Shown here piece by piece: positions 1 through 10,595 of a stretch of DNA of 64,000 nt. Position 1 is the first letter of the stretch, and every line of letters begins with the position of its first letter. Under the pieces are notes generated by a model that was not told the DNA's origin, did no database searches, and worked only from the letters and a program-made list of their open reading frames with translations. The DNA comes from Gloeopeniophorella convolvens (taxonomy: Eukaryota > Basidiomycota > Agaricomycetes > Russulales): NCBI GenBank assembly GCA_022496205.1, contig WTXD01000005.1, forward strand, positions 806,001 through 870,000, given 5' to 3'. Both the position numbers and the translations under genes were made by a program.

Positions 1-499
1 ATGATAATCTTACTGCTTTTCCACAGATCAATATCCATACTATGTGATGTGCTGTGCCGTGAGACTGTTGCTGGTCTGTCCCAAGCCCCGTTCTCAACGT
101 AATTTTCTCATTGGTAGCCCTGCTACGGCACTCTGTGACCCTTTGATCGCGACCTTCACTGAACCTTGCCGACAGGAAGTTGATGGGTAGGGGTTGTCAC
201 AGACCCCAATGCCCACACATGGGGGTCTTCGATGCCTGCGCACCACGCCCGTTCGCTCCTAGGGTGTTCCATTCCCGGGTGAGACCTGGGCCTGCGCGCC
301 CGCCGTGGGCTGTCTGACGGTGTTGTGCGCCCTCCGCCCTGTACTTCGAGGCGTGCGTCGCCAAACCCTCTGCGCTCTCGAATGTTCCTCCACGATACAC
401 CCTGACATGCCTCTACTCCGTGTCTCACACGTCGTCAAGGGCCTGCTCGTGATGCTCTGAAGCCGTCCTACCCTTACCCATGTCATCCCCGGCCGGTTC
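1..499. other. No gene recognised at left edge
   Basis: Several short overlapping reading frames lie on the minus strand at 156-486, but none shows a recognisable motif or a convincing splice chain. The stretch may hold exons of a gene that begins outside the window. Nothing here is supported as a feature. Confidence 0.5.
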
Positions 500-1222
500 T
501 CATGGCTTCAAACAAATCCTCGGCCATGTGATGTAGAAGTACACCAACGGAACAGGGACCAACCTGGCTCTCGATCTGCTCGCCGGAACACACCGTGCCT
601 GCAAGCCGTTGATGCGGTCACCATGGTGTATCAAGACCAACTCCATCGTTACAATCTCCCCTGAAGCTCGGGGAAGAAGGGAAAGGCAATTGCGGCACTC
701 AAGCCAGTGGTTGAACTTGAAGTCGCGCCTGCGCTGTCTGACACCGGTGGTGTTTTGGGAGGTGTGTTTAGTGTACGTTGGCCCGTGTACATGTAGTGAC
801 AGACGCCCTCACTGACTCGATAGGCCTTACCTTCTGCCAAAGCTGTCTTCGGGAGCATCGGTGTCCTTCGAGTCCGTGACGCGTTCTCTCCTTATCTGGT
901 ACTCGAATCTCGTTGATATCAGGCAGCAGAGAGCGTTAGTGCGAACTACAATTTCCTCGTTGGTCTTTTCCAACCGATCAGTAACTTTCTCGAGCGTCTC
1001 AAGATCTGCACCGATGGGACACATGGTTTCAAATTTAGAATAAGCGCAACTCTTGTCAAAGTCACAGTTCCAATATGACTGGATTCCGCAGCCTACTTCG
1101 ACACCAACTATATCACACTTCTTTTCCTGTTCCCATTTATTTGGTTTCACCTGATTCAAACAGGAGGCGTAAGGAGCTACCGAGATCCTGGGCATCGCGC
1201 TACGGATCATTTGACCCATCAT
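500..1222 (-). CDS. Hypothetical Cys-containing protein
   Basis: I do not recognise this protein. A long minus-strand frame runs from about 1465 down to a good donor at 830 (GTAAGG). A 93-nt intron (738-830) then joins an exon that stays open to a TGA at 500-502. The first exon has many cysteines (motifs such as CDFDKSCAY and ETMCPIG) and a charged helical stretch (LEKVTDRLEKTNEEIV). I place the start at the ATG at 1222, because an upstream start at 1465 would overlap exon 1 of the P450 on the other strand. From 1222 the two starts are only about 70 bp apart, head to head. The model could be wrong in its start, and the gene may not be real. Confidence 0.35.
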
Positions 1223-1242
1223 CGGAACGGCTCCCGGAATAG

Positions 1243-1249
1243 TATATAG
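1243..1249 (+). promoter_or_regulatory. TATA-like element of the P450 gene
   Basis: TATATAG lies 46-52 bp upstream of the ATG at 1295, a plausible core-promoter distance for a fungal gene with a short 5' leader. It is inferred only from sequence and spacing. Confidence 0.35.
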
Positions 1250-1294
1250 GCTACCTTGGTTCCATTCGCATGCAGGTGTACAAGTCTCCCCAGC

Positions 1295-3682
1295 ATGCTT
1301 ATCCTCATCCTCAAGCTCGCCGCATATTCCCTCGGAGTCGTTGCTAGCACGATCCTGTTCGTCCTCGCAAGACACAGGGTCAAGCAGCAATGCCTTTGGA
1401 AAGTAGCTGGGCCTTCCAGTCCCTCTTTTGTTTGGGGTATGGCTGCAGTTCGCCGGCGGTGGCATGGGCTGTCATTGAACTGATCCACAATAAGGCCACT
1501 GGCGCGACATGTTCAGTCCCTTTGCATACCCATTCCACGAGAGACTATATCAGACCTATGGAAGAGTGGCACGCGTCTATGGGCTCCTTGGGGTACGCAG
1601 CATGCTTCTTTCGTGGCACCCTGGGAACCTCATCAATTCGGTACCGAATTAATACTGAACACAGAACATCCAGTTGGTAATTTCAGACCCAAAAGCTTGT
1701 AGTGACATCTTTGTCAAAGATCAGGCTATTTTCGAAGAGACACGAGGCTTTCTCGAGTATGTCACACCACCTCTTAGCACTTAGATGTGCGACCTTGATT
1801 GATTCGGCCAGTGGGAGCATGCAGGCATTCGGACCATCCCTCCTCTCCACACAAGGTATGTAGAATATGCAATGCGTTATCTCGCATGAGAGTTCGGACC
1901 ATGCGCATAGGTGCCCACCACCGCCAGCAACGCAAGTTGCTGAATCCTGTATTCAGCAGCAACCATATGCGGTACATGATCCCTATCTTCCACAGAGTCA
2001 CGCGTCAGGTGCGTTCTGGAGTTCTTATTAACGGTATTAGTGGCCCACTCCTTGGCAGCTGCGTGGGATTTTGGACTCCATTGCAAAAGACGGCCCGCAA
2101 GAAGTCAACATATCCGATTGGATGGGAAATCTCGCCCTCGAACTCATAGGACAGGCTGGGCTGGGATACAAATTTGGAGCGCTGGAAGGCAGGAGCGATG
2201 AGTTTTCCAAAGCATTCAAGGGATATGTGTGAGTGCGTTGATCATCTGAAGGTAGCCTGGGTTGACCCGAATGTAGTCCTACCCTCGCCTCGTTTGCCGT
2301 GTACCGTTTTACGGTATTCCCGTACATCTGCAAGATATTCCCGCCCTGGTTGTTGAAGTCCGCAGGAAGGTTGCTTCCATGGAAGAGGTTAAACCATCTC
2401 ATGGACCTTGCGGAAATCATGAACTCCAGCGCGAGGAAGATCTACGAAACAAAGAAGAAACTTCTGGAACAAGGTGACGGGGCGACCGTCGAGCAAATCG
2501 AAGGAGGAAAAGATATCCTCAGCGTCCTAAGTGCGTCGTTGAATATTTCTGCCGTCAATATATTTCGGGCTGAAGCATCGTCCAGTGCAAGCCAATACCA
2601 GGGCTGCCGAGGGGGACCGTCTCAGCGAGGAAGAGGTCCTTGCACAGATGACGTACGCCGTATAGCGTTCGGACATGCCAGTACTGGCGTAAACCCTGAC
2701 CGAACGCCCTCACAGGGTTTTTCTCCTGGCAGGAACGGACACGACTTCATCTGCCTTATCGCGGATCCTACATCTCCTCTCCCTTCATCCTCGTGTACAA
2801 GACAAACTCAGAGATGAGATAACAGAGGCGTGCAAAGACAACGGCGAGCTCTCGCACGATGAGCTCGTGTCCTTGTCATACCTGGATGCCGTCTGTCGCG
2901 AGACCCTGCGACTGTAGGTGGTCTTATTATCGCTCATCTATTATCTCGCAACCGTCTTCAGGTATGCGCCGGGCCCAGGAGTACTCAGGACGTAGGTTGC
3001 TGCTCGGATGGTCGAGCCAGCACGTCGCTTACCCACCTGCACCGGATAGGACACGCGGAAATGCATTACTGCCACTTTCTACGCCGATCCACGACAACGA
3101 TGGGCGCGAGATCTGCGAGCTGTTCATCCCAGATAACACGGACATATACGTTCATATACACAATCTCAATCGCGACCCACTGATCTGGGGACCCGACGCA
3201 GCCGAGTGGAAGCCCGAGCGTTGGCTCTCGCCACTCCCCGAATCTGTTGCAGAGGCAAAGATCCAAGGTGTTTATTCTAACACGTGAGGCAACTTTTCTC
3301 GACTCCTTGAATTGGTCAGTCGCTCACAAATTTGCGTTAGGATGACATTCATCGGCGGCCCACGTTCATGCATGTACGTGATTCAACATTCACCGACGAG
3401 ATGCTCGATGATGACTCAGGTGGCTGACCTGATAACCACAGAGGGTTCAAATTCTCGCAGCTGGAGATGAGCAAGTCGCACACCCTGGAGCTTTCCATGC
3501 ACTGCTGACGTACCTGCTCTTATCCTACAGAGGTTGTGCTATCGCATCTCATCCCAGCATTCCAGTTTGCGCCTTCAAAGAGCGAGATAATCTGGAGGTT
3601 TGGGGCCATCACCAGCCCGACTGTGAAAGGATCGGCCTCCTCGTTCCAGCCTCAACTCCCGATTATCATATCACGAGCTTAG
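1295..3682 (+). CDS. Cytochrome P450 monooxygenase (first copy)
   Basis: This is a haem-thiolate monooxygenase, expected to be anchored in the ER and reduced by cytochrome P450 reductase. The natural substrate is unknown. The start at 1295 opens a hydrophobic signal anchor (MLILILKLAAYSLGVVAS), followed by a basic stretch and a Pro-containing hinge. Exons can be chained through about ten introns. Visible P450 marks, in order, are: the C-helix region HHRQQRKLLNPVFS; the I-helix oxygen-binding motif LLAGTDTTS (about 2730-2760); the K-helix ExxR in RETLRL (about 2900); the PERW motif (about 3220); and the haem loop FIGGPRSCIG, whose Cys is the iron ligand and whose loop is split by an intron at about 3373-3450. 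The C-terminus ends at TAG 3680-3682. I see no disrupted exon, so the gene is probably functional. The subfamily cannot be named with confidence. Confidence 0.85.
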
Positions 3683-4293
3683 GTATACTCCCGGCGGGCA
3701 GGGTACGGTACACAGTGATCACTGGTTGTATATCTTGTATGCTCTCTGCTGCAGATAGTGCCACGAATTGAGTCCATCACCATGGATGAAAAGCAGAAGA
3801 TCAAAACCCAGACTGTATTGGAACACAGTGTCGTCGAAGATGAGCCGGATCCACACAATTGAGCAACACATGATAGAAGAACAATGAGCACTTTTCACTT
3901 TCACTTTAACTTCCGGCCGTTTCGTAAGTAGATAAGTAAGCAAGCAGCTGACTAAGACTGGGCTGATGGTGTTGGAATGAAGCACAGAACAGAATATCCT
4001 CCGGGAAAATGGCCATGATAGAATCAAGTAGAGTTGAGTGTGTAGCAGAAAATGCGAAGGGCGAATGAGTGGATCGGGTATGAGCCGGGTCGAGTCGAGC
4101 GAGTAGCTAAACATGACGTGAAACGAAGCGAGACAACAGCCGGGTATAAGGATGGACATCGACTTCGGTGCGTGAACGTGTAAAGCGTTAAGGGCGAGGA
4201 AGGGACAAGCTGATCGAAGCGCAAACGTGAACGAGCAAAAATGGGTGTGGGGTCGTGGCGATGAACGGGTGGGGTATATCAGCCGTTAGACGG
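3683..4293. other. Intergenic, convergent 3' ends
   Basis: This stretch separates the 3' ends of the P450 (+) and the Msb1-like gene (-), so both terminators should lie here. Short frames on the minus strand show no recognisable domain. I see no repeat or RNA gene. Confidence 0.5.
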
Positions 4294-7200
4294 TTATGCT
4301 TCTGCTTGCACGGCCTCAGGCTCAGGTTTGGCCTCGGGCTTAGCAGGCCCAGCTTCAGCCTTGCTTTCGGGGTCTATAGATAGTTTCGTCAGATGCTTTC
4401 TGGGTAAAGTACGTGAGGCATGCTTACCACGCTCAGCATGATGATTCTCGGCAGTTCCATTAGACGTACGCGCCTCTTCGGCGTCTGGAGCCTCAACTGG
4501 GGTTTCAGCTTCAGCTTCCGTAACGACGACTGGCTCGGCTGATGCGGGCGCGGCGACCTCCTCGTGAACGGGTTCTTCAGCAGGCGTCTGGGCGGTGACG
4601 GGAGCGACTTCAGGAGCGACAGCAGGTTCGTCAGCAGTGGATTCAGCAGGGGTAGGCTCTTCTGTGGAAGCATCAGCGGCAAACGAGATGGCCTCAGGAA
4701 TGGGGGTTGGTTCTTCGAGAGAAGGGGCAACAGTGGGCTCTTCTGCCGCAACTGGTTCTTCAACCACAGGAACGGCCTCGGGGGTGGGCTCCTCAGCTGC
4801 AGGAGCGGACTCTTCTGCGGGAGCCTCAGGGGCAGGAGGAGTGGCCTCGGGGATAGGCGTATCCCCAGCAGGCTCAGCGGCAGTGGCGTCTTCCTGGGTA
4901 CCTGGAATGTGTACCTCTACGGAAGGAGAGGACTTCTCGGCGACAGGTACTGTCGTTTCTCCGAAGACGGATTCCTCCTCGATGACAGGCTCCTCGTCAA
5001 GGGCAGGCGCATCTTCGGGGATAGAATCCTCAACCACAGGCGCAGGCTCTTGTGCAAGGGCCTCAGCGAGCGCGGGCTCTTCGACGGCTTGGGCAGGCTC
5101 CTCGGCGAGAGGGATGATGGGCTCCTCGACTGCAGGTGCAGCGGGTTCTTCGACAACAGCTGAGGATTCCTCGGCGGTGGGCTCTTCTGCAACAGGGACG
5201 TGTATTGCGGCGGCCTCTTCTGCAGCAGGGGTGTGCACTTCTGTTGCGGGCTCTTGAACGACGGGAGCCTCTTCGGACTTGGGTGCAGCCTCCTCAAAAA
5301 CGGGTTCTGCGGCGACAGGCCCGCTCTCAGGCACTCCAGTCGCGACTTCTCCATTCCCGTGCGCATGTTCCGGCTCTTGAGCGACCGCTGCAGCGACATC
5401 GGGGACTTCTTCCGGGACCTCTGCGACGTGTTCGGCGGGGGCGGGCTCGTCTGCGGGGGTCACCTCGGGAGCTGGTTCAGCGACAGGGGCATCTGCGGCA
5501 GTTCGGTGAGCAAGAAAGTTCTGGCTCGAGTTGGCAGGGACGTACCATCTACCGGCGGGGTGGAGGCAGGTTCTTCCTCGACCGGTGCCGCAGGAGCTGG
5601 CTCTTCGACAGCAGGCTGAGGCTCCTCAGAGGCAGGCTCAGGCGCCTCGGCTTCAAGTGCGGGCGCGGGCGTCTCAACTTCAACAATAGGCGCGGGCTCC
5701 GCGGCCAGCGGGGCGACCTCGGGAGCAGACTGCTCTTCGACAGCGGGGGCAACTTGTTCCTCTGCGACAGGAGCAGTGACCGTCTCCACAGCAGCTGGAA
5801 CATCCTCAGCGGCTGGCGCTACAATCTCGATGTGCTCGACCTCCTTCTCATCAACAACAGGCGCAGGCTCTGTATCTTGCTCGACGACCGGAGCTGGTTC
5901 CTCATGGGTGGGCTCGGCTGGTGGCTCCGGAATGGCCTCCTCCTCGACGACTGGGGCCGGTTCGGGGGTGGGTTGTGCAGGGACGACAGGCTCCTCTGGG
6001 ACGGCAGGGACGGCCTCTTCTGCAGGCTGGGCGACCTCTTCCGGTGCTGCAGCAGCTTCGACAACGGGTTCCTCGACGGCCGCTGCGGGCGCTTCTTCTT
6101 CAGAGACTGACACAGGCAACTCGGCAGCAGGGGCTTCCTCGACTGCAACTTCCGCGGGTGCTGCAGTCTCGTTGGCGGCGGACGCGGACGTGGGTTCTTC
6201 AGCCGCAGGAACTTCCTCCACGGTGAGCGGAGCTTCCTCGGCGACAAGTGCGGGCGCCGGCTCAGGCTCGGATACAGCGGCAGCAGGGTGGTCCTCCACG
6301 GTGGGCGCCTGTGCCTCTTCGGGTTCGGGGGCAGCCACCTCAGCGGGCGCCGCGGCAACATCTGCAGCCTCCTCGAGCACCGGCACAGCGGGCAGCTCGG
6401 CGGGTACAGCGGGCACGGGGACGGGCGCCTCGATCGGCGCGTCCGCCTCCACTACAGATGCAGGCTCGGGCCCCGAAGCGGCGGGCGCAGGCGGAACGAC
6501 GATCACCTCCTCGACAGTGGGCTCGGGCGTCCTCGCGTTGCCCGGGACGGGATTGACGATCACCTCCTCGACGGCAGTGGGGAGCTCGGAGAGGGTGCGG
6601 GTGAGGGGTGCGTCGGTGGCGGGCGCAGGCTCGTCGGTGACGGGCGCGGCTTCAGCAGCAGAAACTGGCTCGACGTGCAGAACGGGGCCTTCGCTGATGC
6701 CAGCAAAGAACGGCACCGGCGCGGGCTCCGCCGCCTCCGCCTCCGCCTCCGCCTCCGCCTCCGGGGTGCCCTCGGCCTGCACGGGCTCGACAACGTCTGC
6801 AGACGCCTGCGCGACCGCGACGGGCTCGCTCGTTGCGAGTGCGAGCTCCGGGCCGGGCGTGCTGCCGGCGAGGACGAGCGGCTCGGGTGCGGGCGGGAGC
6901 ACGGCGCCGTCCGCATCGGCGGGGACTTGCGCGACGGTTTCCGGCCCGGGAGCCGGGGCGGGAGCAGCTTGCTGGGCTTCGGGCGCCGCGTCGTGCGCGG
7001 CGCCGTTCTGGGGTGCGGGCTCGGTGGCAGCGGGAACGGCGGCGGGCTCTTCGGCGGTAGCGGCAGGCGCTTCTTCGGTGGGTTCCTCAGGAGAAGCTGC
7101 AGGAACTTCTGCGCCAGCGTCATCGTCGGACGTAGCAGCGACGACGCCAGTGACCGCCGCAGCAGTCACGCCGACCGCTGCCACCGCCAACGCCGTGCCC

Positions 7201-9675
7201 TCCGCCGCGTCCTCCTTCACCTTCACCTCCTCACCCGCATCCTTCGGAACGCTCTCCCCAAACTCGCCCACCAGCGGCAGCTTCGCAGCTTTGTCCTTCT
7301 TCGGGCTCTTCGGGTCGCGCTCGCTGCTTGAGAAGAAGTTGAAGCGCTTCTTCGACGAGAGCGAGAACGCGGAGCTCAGGCGCGATGTCTCGGCGCGTAG
7401 CGACGGGCGCGGCGATGAGGCACGCGGGCGGGCGACCGGCTCCGCCTCCTCCCGCGTAGGCGACGCGGGCACGGCTGCGGGTGCGGGTACGGGAGCGGGT
7501 GGAGGCGGCGGGCGCACAAAGCGCTGCTCGACGACGAGCCACGAGGGCGCGGCGTTGGGGGTGCTCGGGGACGCGGGCGCGTCGGAGCGCGCCTTGAACT
7601 GGCAGATCACGAAGCGCGGCCAGGACTTCGAGATGGGGTCGAGCAGCGCATCGGCCCAGAAATCGATGAACGCCTCGTCGATCTTGACCTTGGCGATCAG
7701 CGTCGTCTTGGAAATCGGCGGCGCGGGCGGTGCGGGCAGCGGCGGCGGGACGGTCGCGGCGGATTGGGAGTCGATGGACGAGCGCCGGGAGTGGCCGCGC
7801 CGAGACGACCTGCGCGAGATCGGGACGGGAGGTGGGACTGTCTTTTCGATGTCGTTGTCCCAGAGCGTCGCGACGATGTCGCGCGTACCGGGCGTTGTAC
7901 CGAACCCTTTGTTTGAGAACTGCAACCAGTCAGTCGGCGTCTCGGGGGATGCAGTCGTGGGCGCAGTGCTGATGTTGGCTGCCAAGGGAGGGGCGTGTCC
8001 AGATGACGATGCACGAGGATGCTCGGACGAGACGCCAGGGCTGATTGGCGACTCGGGCAGAGAGAACGAGCGCGGTCTGCTCGGAGAGACGGGCGAACGA
8101 AGAACGAATGTTGGAGCAGGCTTCTCCTTCTCGGTGGCTTCCAAAGGAACGAGAGACAGCAAGCGGATGGTCTCGTCGGCAAAGACGTTAGCAAACACCG
8201 GGATGGGCTCTACCGGTGCAGCGTCTGCGGAGGTGTCAGGCGCAGGTGACATAACGGAGGCCTTCTTAATCGTGTCCCAAAAGAGACCGTCTTCGCTGGA
8301 CGCAGCATCAGATGCGGATTGAGCTTGGAGCGCATCTGCAATGAGACGCAGAGGGTGCGGCTTGGGCTTTGACGCGCCAGTATACTCCGTCTCGAGCCTG
8401 ACGAAGAGTGCGTCGTATTCGCGCGTCGAGAAGCGCGGCCGTGGTAGCAGGCCATCCTCCGGTGTGTCAGCACCCCGTGTATAGGGATAGTGTTCAACGA
8501 GGTTAGTGAGTCGCCGCGGCATCTTCTGCGCATCGTCGCTGTGACATGAATATTAATGAAGTTCGTCAACGAGAGAGATGCTCAGAGGCGCACCGTATCC
8601 GGGCCAAGAAGAGATGTTCCAGAATGCGCCCTGCGCGGTCCCACCGCCCGTAAAACGTGTTCCAGTCGTCTCCCTCCACAGAGGGCTCTGCAGTGAGCAG
8701 CCATAGACCAAAGAACTTCGAAAGCTTGCTGCCTGAGATGCCATTTACCTCACTATGTGCAGCGAGAGAGGAGATGATGTCGAGAGTCGCGACGAGGAGG
8801 TCAGCGTGCGCCTCCGGTAACTGGGGTATGAGAGCTTTGGAGAACGCGTCGGGTGGGTACGATTCCGCGCGTTCTGCCTCGGCGAACGTGTTGAACCACG
8901 TCCAGTCACCAGACTCCTTGCCGAAGCTGGCACCATCAACTTTTAGATGGCGCAAGCCCCAGCGAAGGACAGCGGCAATGTCATAGGGTGAACGCGCATA
9001 GTTGAGTTCGGACTCGAACGCAGCGGTAGCAGTAGAAGAACTTGGAGAGACCGTGGTATCTGGGCTTTTGGAAGCCAATGATAGTAGATAGAGTGAGACG
9101 AGTCTGTGTTGCACCTCGGGCGACGCGGAATGCCAATGTGGGTGCATGATGCCGAGCGTCTCGAGACCTGGGAAAGAGGTGGTGTGAGTGCGGATCTAGC
9201 TGCAAGGGAAGTGCGACGCACCTCGCTCGACGATGGCCTGAGAGCATGCACGGACGAGAGAGAGGGTCTCGTTGGGCGTGAGCCGCTTCTCGCCGACAGC
9301 AGCCTCATTCAAGCGAGCGAACGCCTCGGGGTCGGACTCGAAGACGACATCCAAAGGAGAGCGCTCCTTGGTGGCAGGGAGACTCAGAGAGAGAAGGGGG
9401 ACATCAGAGACACGTCTTTCCGGCTCTGGAGATTCGGAAGGACGCGACTTTGCGCGGAGGAGATTGAACGCAGGTTCCTTGTCTTTCGCCTTGTCGCCGC
9501 CTCGGACCTGAGCGGCGGAAGGATCGGTGAAGAGAGCGGCGGAGGGAGAGACGCTGGGCGAGACGGCCTCAAACTTGCCCTCGAGGAGAGAGCCGTTCGA
9601 CTTGCGCTTGTTGGCAGAAGAACCGGGCTCTTGTGGTTTTTTACGTCCCAAGAGCTTGGAGAGGAATGAGGGCAT
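4294..9675 (-). CDS. Msb1/Mug8-like morphogenesis protein with long low-complexity tail
   Basis: This protein is likely a cortical polarity factor. Msb1 of budding yeast works with Rho/Cdc42 signalling in bud growth, and fission-yeast Mug8 belongs to the same family. Five exons join in frame across introns near 9180-9225, 8525-8595, 5513-5562 and 4374-4427. The ATG at 9675 (MPSFLSKLLGRKK) is preferred over 9696 because it matches the family start. Residues 1 to about 400 hold the conserved helical Msb1 (DUF1708-type, RhoGAP-like) region, including LNYARSPYDIAAVLRWGLRHL, WNTFYGRWDRAGRILEHLF and VEHYPYTRGADTPEDG. After about residue 600 the protein becomes a degenerate Ala/Pro/Glu/Val repeat of the kind EEPAPVVEE, continuing for roughly 1000 residues to the C-terminus. 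Total length is about 1700 residues, far longer than the yeast protein, mainly because of this tail. The tail is probably disordered. Confidence 0.75.
4450..7100 (-). repeat. Protein-coding low-complexity tract (A/P/E/V repeats)
   Basis: About 2.6 kb of the Msb1-like gene consists of imperfect repeats built on GAGGAGCCNGCNCCN-type codons. Because of the composition the antisense strand is also open for 848 codons (5776-8322), encoding a Ser/Thr/Ala/Gly-rich shadow protein that I do not regard as real. Confidence 0.8.
6729..6762 (+). repeat. GCCTCC hexanucleotide microsatellite
   Basis: Five or so near-perfect GCCTCC units lie inside the Msb1-like coding region and encode alternating Glu-Ala on the minus strand. 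Length change in whole units would preserve frame. Confidence 0.8.
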
Positions 9676-10595
9676 GGCGTGTGTCGCTGGCGTCATTAAT
9701 GATCGGAAGAAGCGTCAGAATGAAGCACGACAGCTAATAATGTGTACAGACGTACCAGAGAGGGAGATTACGGGACAGTAAAGTAGAGGATGAGGTCTCC
9801 GTGTGTCGTTGCAGACTCGGAGTCGAATTGGTCGTGACCGTCGTCGCCAAAGTGCGAGGGTCTTCCCAAACACGAGCAAATAACGCGCTCCCGCTCATCG
9901 AGTCTTCCCTCTTCACGCGCCCATCACCTTCATCGCCGCTGCGACTTGCGCCGACCATCCAATAGCTTCAACTGATTCGGATCCAGTGGCTGCGAGGTTA
10001 GCTCAACATCGAATATTTTTGATACTCCGCGAGCAATTCAACGCTTGCTGACCAGCATTATATTCAGCCCGAACACCCAAATCGCACGGCGAACTAGTAC
10101 GCGCCGAGGGTCCGAAGCTCGTGCTGCCAGCTGTCCGAGTCTAATCGCGTGTTTCCCGGCACATCCCACGGCCAAAACGGTGCGGGCGAAGCCTAAAGGC
10201 GGGTCACCAGTCCATCTGCGCCACTATCTTTCCGCTCTCCGTCCCGACGTTTGAGCTTCGCCGACGCGGTGTCTTCCGACTGTCGCAGTTCGCTCTGAAT
10301 ATATGTACATATATCTACTGTATGATTCTGTTTCTACGTTGCTTGATAACGAGCGCCCCGTACTGTGATACCACCGCCAGCCGAATACGCTTACGATGCC
10401 CCTGCTTCCCGGTTTCATACGGTGGCGTAACGGGGGATCGCCAACGACGGGAGGACGACGGTGATCAAAGGGAGAAATGTGCTTACGCAGGGTCGCTTAC
10501 GCAGTTGCTGTGTCGAAAGGTGGACCGATGCTGTCTCGTATTAAAGCGCTCGCTGCTCGACCCGTTCATCATTCTCCCCTCATCACCATCTCCCC
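9676..10595. other. Intergenic region between divergent genes
   Basis: This is the shared upstream region of the Msb1-like gene (-) and the BAR-SH3 gene (+). An AT-rich patch lies at about 10296-10325 (ATATATGTACATATATC, partly palindromic). Small frames have no recognisable motif. No other feature seen. Confidence 0.5.

Noticed and set aside
5776..8322. 848-codon plus-strand ORF (Ser/Thr/Ala/Gly-rich)
   Set aside because: It is the exact antisense of the repetitive Msb1-like exon. Its composition follows from the repeat, with no domain or splice logic of its own.
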